Source: an uncultured Clostridia bacterium
Lineage (GTDB): Bacteria > Bacillota > Clostridia > Oscillospirales > Ruminococcaceae
Direction: 5' to 3'
DNA length: 64,000 nt
NCBI GenBank assembly: GCA_947628615.1
Contig: CANRAO010000001.1
Span: 217,920-281,919, forward strand
Below are positions 39,239 to 48,073 of the stretch, one piece after another. A program made the position numbers and the translations under genes. Position 1 is the stretch's first letter, and each line of letters starts with the position of its first letter. The notes below the pieces were generated by a model. That model saw only the letters and a list, made by a program, of their open reading frames with translations, made no database searches and was not told the origin of the DNA.

Positions 39239-41320
39239 TTAATACTCTCTGTTAAAGCTGTCGGTTTCTGAAAGCTCTATATCAACGTCTATATCGCCGA
39301 CGTATATTTTGTTATCCTTTCCAAGCGAGTCGGGTATAATTGAAAATGTATTGGAAATTCCGTCCTGAGCGTCTTTGAAAGGCAGCTTTGAAACAGATTT
39401 AAGCGACGCAACAGCACCGTTTTTATCACGGGTGTGCATAGGATTTGCACCGGGTGCAAATGCTTCTCCTCCTTTTCGTCCGTCGGGAGTTGAGCCTGTG
39501 TTTTGTCCGTAAACTACGTTTGATGTTATTGTAAGAATTGAAGTCGTAGGTATTCCGCCTCTGTAGGTGTGGTTACCTTTTATATAGTTCATAAAAATGT
39601 GCACTATACTGCTTGCGATTTCATCTACTCTGTCGTCATCATTGCCGTATTTAGGAAAATCTCCTTCAATTTCGTAATCTACAGCTATGCCTTTTTCGTT
39701 CCTTATCGGTCTGACCTTTGCATACTTTATTGCCGAGAGCGAGTCAGCAACAACCGAAAGCCCCGCAATACCTGTTGCAAACCATCTTGTTACCTTCTTG
39801 TCGTGAAGAGCCATTTGTATTCTCTCATAGCAGTATTTATCGTGCATATAGTGAATGATATTCAGAGCGTTCACATAAACAGACGCAAGCCACTTCATCA
39901 TATCTTTGAATTTATCCATAACTTCTTTGTAGTCAAGGTATTCAGAAGTGATAGGTCTGTATTTAGGTCCTATCTGCTTCATAGAAATTTCATCAACACC
40001 GCCGTTTATAGCGTAAAGCAAGCATTTTGCAAGATTAGCCCTTGCTCCGAAAAACTGCATTTCCTTGCCTATTCTCATTGAAGATACACAGCAGGCGATT
40101 GCATAGTCGTCTCCGTGCGTAACTCTCATAAGGTCGTCGTTCTCATATTGAATTGAAGAGGATTCAATTGATGTTTTAGCGCAAAACCTTTTGAAGTTGT
40201 CGGGCAGCTTGACCGACCACAAAATCGTAAGATTAGGTTCGGGGGCTGTACCCAAATTTTCAAGCGTGTGAAGATACCGAAACGACATCTTAGTTACCAT
40301 ATGGCGTCCGTCAACACCGATACCGCCAATTGATTCTGTGACCCATGTAGGATCTCCTGAGAACAGCTCGTTATATTCGGGAGTTCTTGCGAACTTTACA
40401 AGCCGCAGTTTCATTATAAAGTGGTCAACAAACTCTTGAATCTGTTCCTCTGTAAAAGTGCCGTTTTTAAGGTCGCGTTGTGCGTAAATGTCAAGGAATG
40501 TTGATGTTCTTCCCAGCGACATTGCCGCACCGTTTTGCTCTTTAACAGCGGCAAGGTAAGCAAAATACGTCCACTGAATAGCCTCTTGTACGTTTTTAGC
40601 AGGCTTAGAAATGTCAAAGCCGTAAATCTTGCCAAGCTCAATAAGTTCTCCTAATGCCCTTATCTGTTCAGAAAGTTCTTCACGCTCGCGGATAACGTCG
40701 GAGTACATTGTTATTCTCGTGGAATCCTTCTGATTTTGTTTGTCCTCAATGAGCTTGTCAACCCCATACAGAGCAACTCTTCGGTAATCTCCTATAATTC
40801 TTCCTCTGCCGTAAGCATCGGGGAGACCCGTGATAATATGACTGGAACGGCAGGCTCTCATTTCGGGAGTATATGCGTCGAACACTCCCTGATTGTGAGT
40901 TTTTCTGTGAACAGTGTAAAACTTGCAGATGTCAGGATCGACTTCATAGCCGTTTTCTGAACAAGCCTTCATTGCCATACGGATTCCGCCGTTCGGCTGA
41001 AGCGCCCTTTTAAACGGCTTGTCTGTCTGAAAGCCTACTATGGTTTCTTTTTCCTTGTTTAGATAGCCCGGTCCGTGAGAGGTGATAGTTGAAATTATTT
41101 TTGTATCCATATCAAGAACTCCGCCGGCTTCACGTTCCTTTTTTGACAGATCCATTACCTGCTCCCAAAGGTCTTTAGTCGCCTGCGTAGGTCCGGCAAG
41201 AAATTTATCATCACCGTCATATGGCTCATAGTTCTTTTGTATAAAATCACGGACGTTAATTTCTCTTTCCCATGTGCCGTGATTAAATCCGTTCCATTCC
41301 TCAAATTTCATAGTCTTCAT
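39239..41320 (-). CDS. pflB: Pyruvate formate-lyase catalytic core lacking the glycyl-radical domain
   Basis: A 693-residue enzyme core that cleaves pyruvate with CoA to acetyl-CoA and formate. The thiyl-radical pair is C410-C411 in IACCVSSM. Other PFL signatures are [20 protein letters not shown] and [20 protein letters not shown]. Canonical PFL is about 740-760 residues and ends with RVSGYA and a short tail. This protein stops soon after [13 protein letters not shown], exactly before the radical domain. The missing domain is encoded two genes downstream with its own ribosome site, so this is a gene split rather than a frameshift. First gene of the pflB-77aa-grcA-pflA operon. Confidence 0.95.
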   Translation of the reverse strand: MKTMKFEEWNGFNHGTWEREINVRDFIQKNYEPYDGDDKFLAGPTQATKDLWEQVMDLSKKEREAGGVLDMDTKIISTITSHGPGYLNKEKETIVGFQTDKPFKRALQPNGGIRMAMKACSENGYEVDPDICKFYTVHRKTHNQGVFDAYTPEMRACRSSHIITGLPDAYGRGRIIGDYRRVALYGVDKLIEDKQNQKDSTRITMYSDVIREREELSEQIRALGELIELGKIYGFDISKPAKNVQEAIQWTYFAYLAAVKEQNGAAMSLGRTSTFLDIYAQRDLKNGTFTEEQIQEFVDHFIMKLRLVKFARTPEYNELFSGDPTWVTESIGGIGVDGRHMVTKMSFRYLHTLENLGTAPEPNLTILWSVKLPDNFKRFCAKTSIESSSIQYENDDLMRVTHGDDYAIACCVSSMRIGKEMQFFGARANLAKCLLYAINGGVDEISMKQIGPKYRPITSEYLDYKEVMDKFKDMMKWLASVYVNALNIIHYMHDKYCYERIQMALHDKKVTRWFATGIAGLSVVADSLSAIKYAKVRPIRNEKGIAVDYEIEGDFPKYGNDDDRVDEIASSIVHIFMNYIKGNHTYRGGIPTTSILTITSNVVYGQNTGSTPDGRKGGEAFAPGANPMHTRDKNGAVASLKSVSKLPFKDAQDGISNTFSIIPDSLGKDNKIYVGDIDVDIELSETDSFNREY

Positions 41321-41483
41321 AGCTTGTTTTCTTTCTCCCGTTTTTATGTTATCGAACGCTTTTTGGGTTGAGCGTTTGTTTTTCCTGAAATTTTAACTCT
41401 GTTTTTTTATTTTTAAAAACAGAATGATATGCTATTATTATGATATTCTGCTTTAATTATTATTCGCCAATATTTTCATTCAA

Positions 41484-41499
41484 ACACAATATATAGTGG
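41484..41499. promoter_or_regulatory. NrdR-box-like palindrome, site 1
   Basis: ACACAATATATAGTGG agrees with the published NrdR box pattern (acaCwAtATaTwGtgt) at 15 of 16 positions. It lies about 165 bp upstream of pflB. Confidence 0.5.
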
Positions 41500-41836
41500 T
41501 TGTTACTTCTATTAAACGTCACTATTTGTTATTATAGTTATATAACATAAAAAAATCAAGAGGTGATTTTCTTCAATATGAGAATAAAAATTATTGGTTT
41601 TATTGATTAAACAAACTTATTTTCAAAATAAGCAAAATTAAAGTATATTTAAATATAAAAATAGTATGATTTCTCTAAAAAAAGTAATATTAATTTATAC
41701 AAAACATATAATGTAATGATTTTTTCAATGGATAAAATAAGTTGTATTTTACCAAAAATACCATTAATAACAAATAGTAAACTTTTAATTAAATTTTATA
41801 TTATTACATAAATATTGGGTAGAACATTAAAAACAA

Positions 41837-41852
41837 CTACAATATATAGTGC
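41837..41852. promoter_or_regulatory. NrdR-box-like palindrome, site 2
   Basis: CTACAATATATAGTGC shares the exact 13-bp core ACAATATATAGTG with site 1 and agrees with the NrdR pattern at 13 of 16 positions. Confidence 0.4.
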
Positions 41853-41983
41853 TTTTTAAAATTTAAGGCTTATTATTTACTGCTTATAAATAGTTAGTAG
41901 TTAAAACATTTTGTACGATTTATCAAAAACGTCATTAACAGTAAGTCAAGGATAAAACAAAGCATTTCCAAGTATAAAACAAT

Positions 41984-42010
41984 AAAAAGCTGAAAAACGC
42001 TTTTTAAGAG
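41984..42010 (+). terminator. Terminator-like hairpin upstream of ddl
   Basis: AAAAAGC/GCTTTTT (41984-41990 with 41999-42005). No gene ends here, so it may close a small RNA or be fortuitous. Confidence 0.4.
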
Positions 42011-42053
42011 GTTACCTACGTATTTTATACGATATTGTCACAATTGTCCGCTA

Positions 42054-42082
42054 TTGCAAAGGGTATTAAAATATGATATAAT
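42054..42082 (+). promoter_or_regulatory. Promoter of the ddl-murI operon
   Basis: TTGCAA (42054-42059), 17 bp, TATAAT (42077-42082), 58 bp before the ddl start. Confidence 0.75.
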
Positions 42083-42140
42083 TACGTTACATTGAATAAT
42101 TATGGCTGTATGCTGATAGCGGATTGCAAGGAGGATCGAA

Positions 42141-43208
42141 ATGGCAAAAATTAAAGTAGCCGTTATATTCGGCGGTGTATCTAATGAACACGAAATTTCG
42201 CTTTTATCTGCGACAAATATAATAAATAATATACCGAGAGACAGGTATGACGTTGTTTGTATAGGTATAACCAGAAAAGGACGCTGGCTTCTTTATATAG
42301 GTGATACTTCAAAGATTGCCGACGGCTCTTGGGAGCAGGACAGTGACAATGTTTCCTGTATTCTTTCACCTGATCCTCTGCACAAGGGATTTATTGCAAT
42401 ACTCAACGACGGTCAGATACAGCCTGTTAAGGTTGATGTTATCTTTCCTGTTCTGCATGGAAAAAACGGAGAGGACGGAACTATTCAGGGGCTGTTTATG
42501 CTGTCGAAAATCCCGTTTGTCGGATGTGACTGTATATCGTCTGCAAACTGTATGGATAAGGAGCTTACACACATTATTCTACAGGAGCACGGTATCAAAA
42601 TGGCTGAATGGATGTCTATAAACAGATATGATATAGAGAAGGTAGGCAAGATCGCAGAAGAAATGGAAAAAAAGCTGAAATACCCCATGTTCGTTAAGCC
42701 TGCAAACTGCGGTTCGTCGGTAGGAATCTCAAAGGTCAGCAATAAAGATGAGCTGATTAACGGTATAAAGAAAGCATTTGCTCATGATAAAAAGGTAATT
42801 GTAGAAACAGGTGTTTCAGGAATTGAATGTGAGTGCGCTGTTATGGGTAACTGCGGCGCTATAGCGTCTACTGTCGGTGAGATTGATTCTGCAAATGAAT
42901 TTTACGACTATGAAGGCAAATACCATAACGATGAATCCCGTACATATATTCCTGCAAGAATAAGCGAGGACAATATTTTCAAGATTAAGCAGATTGCACT
43001 CAAGGCTTACTCGGCAATGGGTTGCACAGGTCTTGCAAGGGTAGACTTTTTCCTTACTGACGACGGTGAGATCATATTAAATGAAATCAATACGCTTCCG
43101 GGTCATACTGCTATCAGTATGTATCCTCAGCTTATGGAGTACGAGGGTCTTCCTCCTTCAGAACAAATACACAGACTGATAAATTTAGCATTCGAGGTAC
43201 AGAGATAG
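42141..43208 (+). CDS. ddl: D-alanine--D-alanine ligase
   Basis: A 355-residue ATP-grasp ligase making the D-Ala-D-Ala of peptidoglycan. Motifs: FGGVSNEHEISLLS (N-terminus), HGKNGEDGTIQG, KPANCGSSVGISK, EFYDYEGKY (Tyr at the omega-loop position typical of D-Ala-D-Ala rather than the His of D-lactate ligases) and LNEINTLPGHT. A D-Ala-D-Ser specificity cannot be excluded, but no vanXYT-like genes are near. AAGGAGGATCGAA precedes the ATG. It is directly followed by murI with no gap, so precursor synthesis genes are coupled. Confidence 0.94.
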   Translation: MAKIKVAVIFGGVSNEHEISLLSATNIINNIPRDRYDVVCIGITRKGRWLLYIGDTSKIADGSWEQDSDNVSCILSPDPLHKGFIAILNDGQIQPVKVDVIFPVLHGKNGEDGTIQGLFMLSKIPFVGCDCISSANCMDKELTHIILQEHGIKMAEWMSINRYDIEKVGKIAEEMEKKLKYPMFVKPANCGSSVGISKVSNKDELINGIKKAFAHDKKVIVETGVSGIECECAVMGNCGAIASTVGEIDSANEFYDYEGKYHNDESRTYIPARISEDNIFKIKQIALKAYSAMGCTGLARVDFFLTDDGEIILNEINTLPGHTAISMYPQLMEYEGLPPSEQIHRLINLAFEVQR

Positions 43209-44018
43209 ATGAATAATAATGCAATAGGCGTTTTTGATTCGGGCGTGGGGGGATTGACCTGTGTATCTGAGCTTCAGAAAATTCTTCCGAATGAAGATAT
43301 AATTTACTTAGGCGATACTGCAAGAATTCCTTATGGAACAAGGAGCAGGGAAACAGTCTTTGAATATGCCAGACAGGACGTCGCTTTTTTTCGTGAGCAT
43401 AATGTAAAGATGATAATTGTAGCCTGCGGAACTGTTTCTGCCGTCATGATGACGTATCCGATTTTTGATGATGACGAGCTTGCAAGCGGAGTTCTGTATC
43501 CTGCTGTATGGGCGGCGTGCAATGCTACTAAGAATAAAAGAATAGGTGTTATTGCGACAAGCGCTTCAATAAAATCAGGCGGATACGGGAAAGCTATTCA
43601 TGAAATAATACCTGATGCCAAATTGGTGGGGAAGGCTTGTCCTATGTTTGTTCCGCTTGTTGAAAACGGCTATACCGACAGGAATAATGAAGTTGCCCAA
43701 ATTATAGCAAGAGATTATCTTCAGGTTATGATAGACGAGGACGTCGACACCCTTATAATGGGGTGTACGCATTATCCGCTGCTTAAAGATATTATCGGAG
43801 ATATACTGGGCGATAAGGTAACTTTGATCTCTCCCGGTGCGGAGGCTGCAAAATATGCTTTGCGTACTTTGTCTGAAAGGAATATGCTGTCAAACAGCGA
43901 GAAAAACGGGAGACTGGAGCTTTATTGTACGGACAGCGTTGAGCTGTTTACTGAAAATGTGAAAGCGTTTTTAGGCTCTGATATTAACGGCACAATATAC
44001 AGAACTGTATTAAAATAA
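43209..44018 (+). CDS. murI: Glutamate racemase
   Basis: A 269-residue enzyme producing D-glutamate for peptidoglycan. Signatures are VFDSGVGGLTCVSEL at the N-terminus, the catalytic Cys in IIVACGTVSA, and the second catalytic Cys in LIMGCTHYPLL. In many MurI proteins the first motif reads ACNT; here it is ACGT, a small deviation. The ATG begins immediately after the ddl stop, with GAGGTACAGAGATAG as ribosome site inside the ddl end. Cytoplasmic; same pathway stage as Ddl. Confidence 0.94.
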   Translation: MNNNAIGVFDSGVGGLTCVSELQKILPNEDIIYLGDTARIPYGTRSRETVFEYARQDVAFFREHNVKMIIVACGTVSAVMMTYPIFDDDELASGVLYPAVWAACNATKNKRIGVIATSASIKSGGYGKAIHEIIPDAKLVGKACPMFVPLVENGYTDRNNEVAQIIARDYLQVMIDEDVDTLIMGCTHYPLLKDIIGDILGDKVTLISPGAEAAKYALRTLSERNMLSNSEKNGRLELYCTDSVELFTENVKAFLGSDINGTIYRTVLK

Positions 44019-44065
44019 TTTTACGTGTGAAATCAGGGGATTCATAAAAGAGGTTAGATGATAAA

Positions 44066-44491
44066 ATGAATGAAAAGGATGTAATGATTACTTTAAACAC
44101 AAAACAATCTGACGGTGTCAACAGCGAACAGATAGAGATTATTACAAAAGGTAAGTATAATAAGTTTAAAGATGGCTATATAATTTCCTATGATGAGTCT
44201 GAAGCAACAGGGTTTGAAGGCTCGTCAACTGTTCTGACGGCAACGCAGAGCAGTAAAATTGAGATCGAGAGAACAGGCACATCACAGAGTCAAATTATTA
44301 TTGATAAGGAAAATAAGCACCATTGCCATTACGGAACACCTTATGGTGCGCTTATGATTGGAGTTACGGCAAAGGAAATTGAATCTAAGCTTAATGATAA
44401 CGGAGGCAATTTGTTTTTTAAATATGTAATAGATATAAATTCTAGTTTTATGAGCGATTATGAGGTAAATATAAATGTAAAACCGAGTTAG
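44066..44491 (+). CDS. DUF1934 calycin-like protein (YwiB family)
   Basis: A 141-residue beta-rich protein. The pattern NTKQSDGVNSEQIEIITKG, YIISYDESEATGFEG and HHCHYGTPYGALMIGV fits DUF1934/YwiB proteins, which often lie next to argS in Firmicutes, as here. The biochemical role is unknown; the fold is expected to be a lipocalin-like barrel. GAGGTTAGATGATAAA precedes the ATG. Likely co-transcribed with murI and argS. Confidence 0.85.
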   Translation: MNEKDVMITLNTKQSDGVNSEQIEIITKGKYNKFKDGYIISYDESEATGFEGSSTVLTATQSSKIEIERTGTSQSQIIIDKENKHHCHYGTPYGALMIGVTAKEIESKLNDNGGNLFFKYVIDINSSFMSDYEVNINVKPS

Positions 44492-44560
44492 ATATTTTAT
44501 AATTGATAATTGACAATGGATAGTTAAATTATTAACTTCATAAAAGATAGGGGAAGTTTA

Positions 44561-46321
44561 ATGACAAATATAATTAATGACTTGACAAAGATAGTAAGCG
44601 AGGCTTTTGAAGATTGCGGATATGATAAAGATTTAGGTACGGTTTCTGTATCGGACAGGCTAGATTTATGTCAGTTTCAGTGTAACGGAGCATTTGCAGG
44701 AGCAAAGAAGTATAAAAAAGCTCCTTTTATGATAGCCGATGAAGTGGTTCAAAAAATAAGCAAAAATGAGATTTTCAAATTTGTAGAAATGGTAAAGCCT
44801 GGATTTATAAACATTACTCTCAAAGATGAAGTGCTTCTTAAAAAGGCAAAGGAAATCGCAAGTGATATAAATTTAGGCATTCCGCAGGCAGAAAAAAGCG
44901 AAACTATTGTTTTAGATTACGGAGGACCTAATGTTGCAAAACCTCTTCACATCGGACATTTGCGTTCAGCCATTATAGGAGAATCTTTAAAGCGAATTGC
45001 AAGGGCTATGGGAAACAAGGTCATTTCAGACGTTCACCTAGGCGACTGGGGCTTGCAGATCGGTCTGGTTATTGCGGAGTTATCAGAACGTAACCCTGAT
45101 TGGGTATGCTTTTCGCCTGATTTCGACCCTGAAAAAGATAAGGTCAATCCTATTGACGTTGACGAACTGAACGAAATATATCCTTTTGCAAGTCAAAAGA
45201 GCAAGTCTGATGATGCCTTTAAAGAAAAGGCAAGAACTATTACTGCAGAGCTTCAAAGCGGTAATAAGGGATATATAGCTGTGTGGAAAGAGATTATGCG
45301 GGTTTCTGTAAAAGATTTAAAGGAGAATTACAAAAGGCTGTATGTTGACTTTGATCTTTGGTACGGCGAAAGCGACGCTAACGAATATGTGGACGAGCTT
45401 ATAGAAATTCTGAATAAAAAAGGTTTGATGTATGAGAGCGACGGCGCTATGGTTGTCGATGTTGAGGAGGAAACAGATAAAGCGCCTATTCCTCCTGTAA
45501 TAGTAAAGAAATCTGATAATTCAAATATTTATGCAACGACAGATCTGGCTACTATTATTCAGCGAGAAAGGGATTTTTCTCCGGACAGAATTTGGTATGT
45601 GGTAGACAAAAGACAGGGTCTGCACTTAACTCAGGTTTTTCGCTGTGCAAGGAAAGCCGGAATTGTTCCCGACAGCACCGAGCTTGCTCACTTGGCGATC
45701 GGAACAATGAACGGTAAGGACGGAAAGCCTTATAAAACAAGAGACGGCGGAGTAATGCGTCTTTCTGATTTGATCAATACTGTTGTTGAAGCGGCTTATG
45801 AAAAGATGTCAGATGAGAACTTTGACACGAAAGAGGAAAAACGTGAGGCGGCTCAAAAGGTGGCAGTTGCTGCAGTTAAGTTCGGCGATTTGTCAAACCA
45901 TATTCAAAAGGACTATATATTCGATATAGATAAGTTTTTGTCATTTGAGGGTAAGACGGGAACTTACCTGATTTACACAGTAACAAGAATAAATTCAATA
46001 CTTAGAAATCTGGGAGTTAATAACGATGAGCCTGCGATTTTCAATGGGATTTATTCTGATATTGAGCGTGAGCTTCTGCTCAATATAATTTTAAGCGGAG
46101 AAGCGTTTAAGCACGCTCTAAGCGAAAGAGCGCCGAGCGTTATCTGTGATAACGCATATCGTCTTGCTTCGCTGTTCTCTACCTTCTACCACGACAATCA
46201 CATTATGGGCGAGACCGATAAGAACAAGCAGTCTAACTGGCTCTCGCTTTGCATATTGGTGAGAAAGCTGCTTATTAAGCATTTAGATGTGCTGGGAATA
46301 AAAGCAGTCGAAAGAATGTAA
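44561..46321 (+). CDS. argS: Arginyl-tRNA synthetase
   Basis: A 586-residue class I aminoacyl-tRNA synthetase. Features: the N-terminal Add-1 domain (about 1-100), the HIGH motif in AKPLHIGHLRSAIIGE, DVHLGDWGLQIG, the YATTDLATI motif, and a C-terminal anticodon-binding DALR domain ending GIKAVERM. Full length. AGGGGAAGTTTA precedes the ATG. A fragment of the ACAATGG-type repeat lies just upstream. A terminator follows. Confidence 0.96.
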   Translation: MTNIINDLTKIVSEAFEDCGYDKDLGTVSVSDRLDLCQFQCNGAFAGAKKYKKAPFMIADEVVQKISKNEIFKFVEMVKPGFINITLKDEVLLKKAKEIASDINLGIPQAEKSETIVLDYGGPNVAKPLHIGHLRSAIIGESLKRIARAMGNKVISDVHLGDWGLQIGLVIAELSERNPDWVCFSPDFDPEKDKVNPIDVDELNEIYPFASQKSKSDDAFKEKARTITAELQSGNKGYIAVWKEIMRVSVKDLKENYKRLYVDFDLWYGESDANEYVDELIEILNKKGLMYESDGAMVVDVEEETDKAPIPPVIVKKSDNSNIYATTDLATIIQRERDFSPDRIWYVVDKRQGLHLTQVFRCARKAGIVPDSTELAHLAIGTMNGKDGKPYKTRDGGVMRLSDLINTVVEAAYEKMSDENFDTKEEKREAAQKVAVAAVKFGDLSNHIQKDYIFDIDKFLSFEGKTGTYLIYTVTRINSILRNLGVNNDEPAIFNGIYSDIERELLLNIILSGEAFKHALSERAPSVICDNAYRLASLFSTFYHDNHIMGETDKNKQSNWLSLCILVRKLLIKHLDVLGIKAVERM

Positions 46322-46326
46322 TATTC

Positions 46327-46361
46327 AGCTCTCAGGGTTTATGTCCTGGGAGCTTTTGTTT
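46327..46361 (+). terminator. Terminator of argS
   Basis: AGCTCtCAGG/CCTGgGAGCT stem (46327-46336 with 46345-46354) followed by TTTTGTTTTT. Confidence 0.8.
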
Positions 46362-46440
46362 TTCGGAGATAGTTATTCATTTGCAAAACTAAATATATAA
46401 TAGTATAATAAGTATACCATTATATAAAAGAGGTAATACA

Positions 46441-47322
46441 ATGAATTACAAAGTTGTGGGTAACGATATTGTACTGATTCAGCGTGATTTTGATTTAGAC
46501 GAAACTCTTGACTGCGGACAAGCCTTCCGCTGGGAGAGAATAAATAAAGACAGCAGAGAAGCCGTTTCTATGTCGGGAATTGAATTTGATAAGGCGTATA
46601 AAGGTTATAGACTTAACACCCCACTTTTGATAAGTCAGAGGAAAGCAGGCAAAAACAGCGATGAAAGTCAAATAACTTTACATAATACTTCTGAAGGAGA
46701 TTTTCTGGGGATATGGGCAGATTACTTTGATCTTGAAACTGACTATTCAGCTTTGAAAAAGGAGTTTTCATCTGACGATACTATGAGCAGTGCCTGTAAG
46801 TTTGCTCCGGGCATCAGAATGTTAAGGCAGGATAAATGGGAAGCTCTTTGCTCGTTCATTATTTCTCAGAACAATAATATACCTCGTATCAAGGGGATAA
46901 TCTCGAGATTGTGCAAGCATTATGGCGGTTTTCCGTCATACGATGAACTTGCAGAGGAATCAGTGGAAAGTCTGGCGTTTCTCCGTGCGGGATTTCGTGC
47001 AAAGTATCTTATTGACGCTGCGAGAAAATTGTCGGAGGGTGAGCTGGATCTAGATGAAATTTCTGTAATGGATCTGGAATCTGCAAGAAAGTTGCTTATG
47101 ACAATAAAGGGTGTCGGTCCGAAAGTGGCAGAATGTGCATTGCTGTACGGTATGTACCGTACTGACGCTTTTCCGGTCGATGTGTGGATAAAGCGTGTGA
47201 TGGAGGAATATTATCCGAGCGGATTGCCCGATTGTGTGAAGGGCAAGGAAGGCATTGCTCAGCAGTATCTTTTTCATTACATTAGAAATATGGAAAAAGA
47301 TGAAAGCAAGCTAAAACTATAA
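46441..47322 (+). CDS. ogg: OGG-type 8-oxoguanine DNA glycosylase
   Basis: A 293-residue base-excision enzyme removing oxidised guanine. An N-terminal OGG_N domain (about 1-110, with CGQAFRWERI) precedes a HhH-GPD domain (about 115-285): LCSFIISQNNNIPRIKG, hairpin IKGVGPKVAEC with the catalytic Lys, and DAFPVDVWIKRV with the catalytic Asp. This is the eukaryote-like OGG1 class present in many Clostridia, distinct from MutM. AAAGAGGTAATACA precedes the ATG. Monocistronic. Confidence 0.93.
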   Translation: MNYKVVGNDIVLIQRDFDLDETLDCGQAFRWERINKDSREAVSMSGIEFDKAYKGYRLNTPLLISQRKAGKNSDESQITLHNTSEGDFLGIWADYFDLETDYSALKKEFSSDDTMSSACKFAPGIRMLRQDKWEALCSFIISQNNNIPRIKGIISRLCKHYGGFPSYDELAEESVESLAFLRAGFRAKYLIDAARKLSEGELDLDEISVMDLESARKLLMTIKGVGPKVAECALLYGMYRTDAFPVDVWIKRVMEEYYPSGLPDCVKGKEGIAQQYLFHYIRNMEKDESKLKL

Positions 47323-47678
47323 TAGATTAATAATTTTTTATATGCGGGTTTTGTTAAGCTTGATTAGGAAAATTTGTTTATTAATAATTTGCACATAATA
47401 AAAAGCAAATTTTTACATTAGGTGTGAAAAATATTTAGTTAAATGAAGTTAAAAAATCTTTTCAACACCAAGGGCATTTTTACGGAAAAGCCAAATAATT
47501 GGGTAGTTTTCAACCTTTTCAACAGAGTTTTAAACAATTTTTATTCAGATTTAAACCTTTTCAACAGCTTTTTCAACAGAATTTTGTGCTTTTTTAAAAT
47601 CTTGTTGAATAATGCAAAAAATTACGGTCAATACTAATTTTGAGCGAATTTTATTGATATCGGAGGTTTAATTCGATT
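47323..47678. other. Intergenic region with TTTTCAACA motif array
   Basis: 356 bp without a convincing gene; a 64-codon open frame across it is repeat-derived and rejected. The repeat array is given separately. Confidence 0.55.
47459..47609 (+). repeat. Array of TTTTCAACA motifs
   Basis: Exact direct copies of TTTTCAACA start at 47459, 47516, 47558 and 47570. A near copy starts at 47507 and an inverted one (TTGTTGAA) lies near 47603. Three copies continue as CAACAG. Confidence 0.75.
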
Positions 47679-47942
47679 ATGATTAAAGGGATAAATAGAC
47701 AAATTGTTGAAATCAAATGTCCTAAAAATGAACAATACGAGAAGATATTATTATTCACAAAACAGAACAGCGATATAAATCGTGTCAGCGAAATTGACGA
47801 GGATATGCTAGAAATGTACAGTTCAATTATGAGCCAGTCAAGGGAGGAGGCTCACGAACGAAACAATGCTGTCGCGTGTGTTGTTCTTCTGTCGCTAGCC
47901 TGCTTGTTTCTATTGGGATTTCTGGTTTTCACGCTTCTTTAA
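47679..47942 (+). CDS. Small single-pass membrane protein, unknown
   Basis: An 87-residue protein. A hydrophilic N-terminal part (about 1-60, mixed charge, with VEIKCPKNEQYEK and EDMLEMYSSIMSQS) leads to one C-terminal transmembrane helix (about 64-86), giving a tail-anchored layout with the bulk probably cytoplasmic. No family recognised. TCGGAGGTTTAATTCGATT precedes the ATG. It sits between the motif array and rlmB; no operon partner is evident. Confidence 0.65.
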   Translation: MIKGINRQIVEIKCPKNEQYEKILLFTKQNSDINRVSEIDEDMLEMYSSIMSQSREEAHERNNAVACVVLLSLACLFLLGFLVFTLL

Positions 47943-48073
47943 GAGCTAATTGATATTTTGTTTCAAATAAAAATAATTTATTAAAAAAATCTTCGAAAGC
48001 TATTGGCTTTTGAGGATTTTTATGTTATAATGTATTTTGAGTAGTTGGATTTAAATTCGGGAGTTATTATTTT

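Larger units (their letters stand above)
41321..42140. other. Long A+T-rich regulatory gap between pfl and ddl operons
   Basis: 820 bp without a convincing gene. Contents: a CTGTTTTT/AAAAACAG hairpin (41398-41423) in the pfl leader, two copies of the 13-mer ACAATATATAGTG (41486-41498, 41839-41851), a terminator-like hairpin AAAAAGC/GCTTTTT (41984-42005) and the ddl promoter. An SD-like AAGAGGTGA at 41560 precedes only a tiny open frame. Confidence 0.6.

Noticed and set aside
38704..41320. Split PFL as a sequencing frameshift
   Set aside because: Each piece has its own ribosome site and start, the split falls exactly at a domain boundary, and an extra gene lies between; a single indel cannot produce this.
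39239..41320. Another glycyl-radical enzyme such as a choline or glycerol lyase
   Set aside because: The adjacent Cys pair CCVS and the linked PflA and RVSGYA domain are specific to pyruvate formate-lyase types.
41560..41610. Tiny open frame after AAGAGGTGA
   Set aside because: Only about 10-15 codons, with ambiguous start and no conservation evidence; could be a leader peptide but not supportable.
47459..47609. Replication origin with DnaA boxes
   Set aside because: The motif differs from TTATCCACA at two positions and no dnaA, dnaN or other origin genes are nearby.
47443..47637. 64-codon open frame across the TTTTCAACA array
   Set aside because: Its Asn/Phe/Leu-rich product simply reflects the repeated motif, there is no ribosome site, and no family resemblance is seen.
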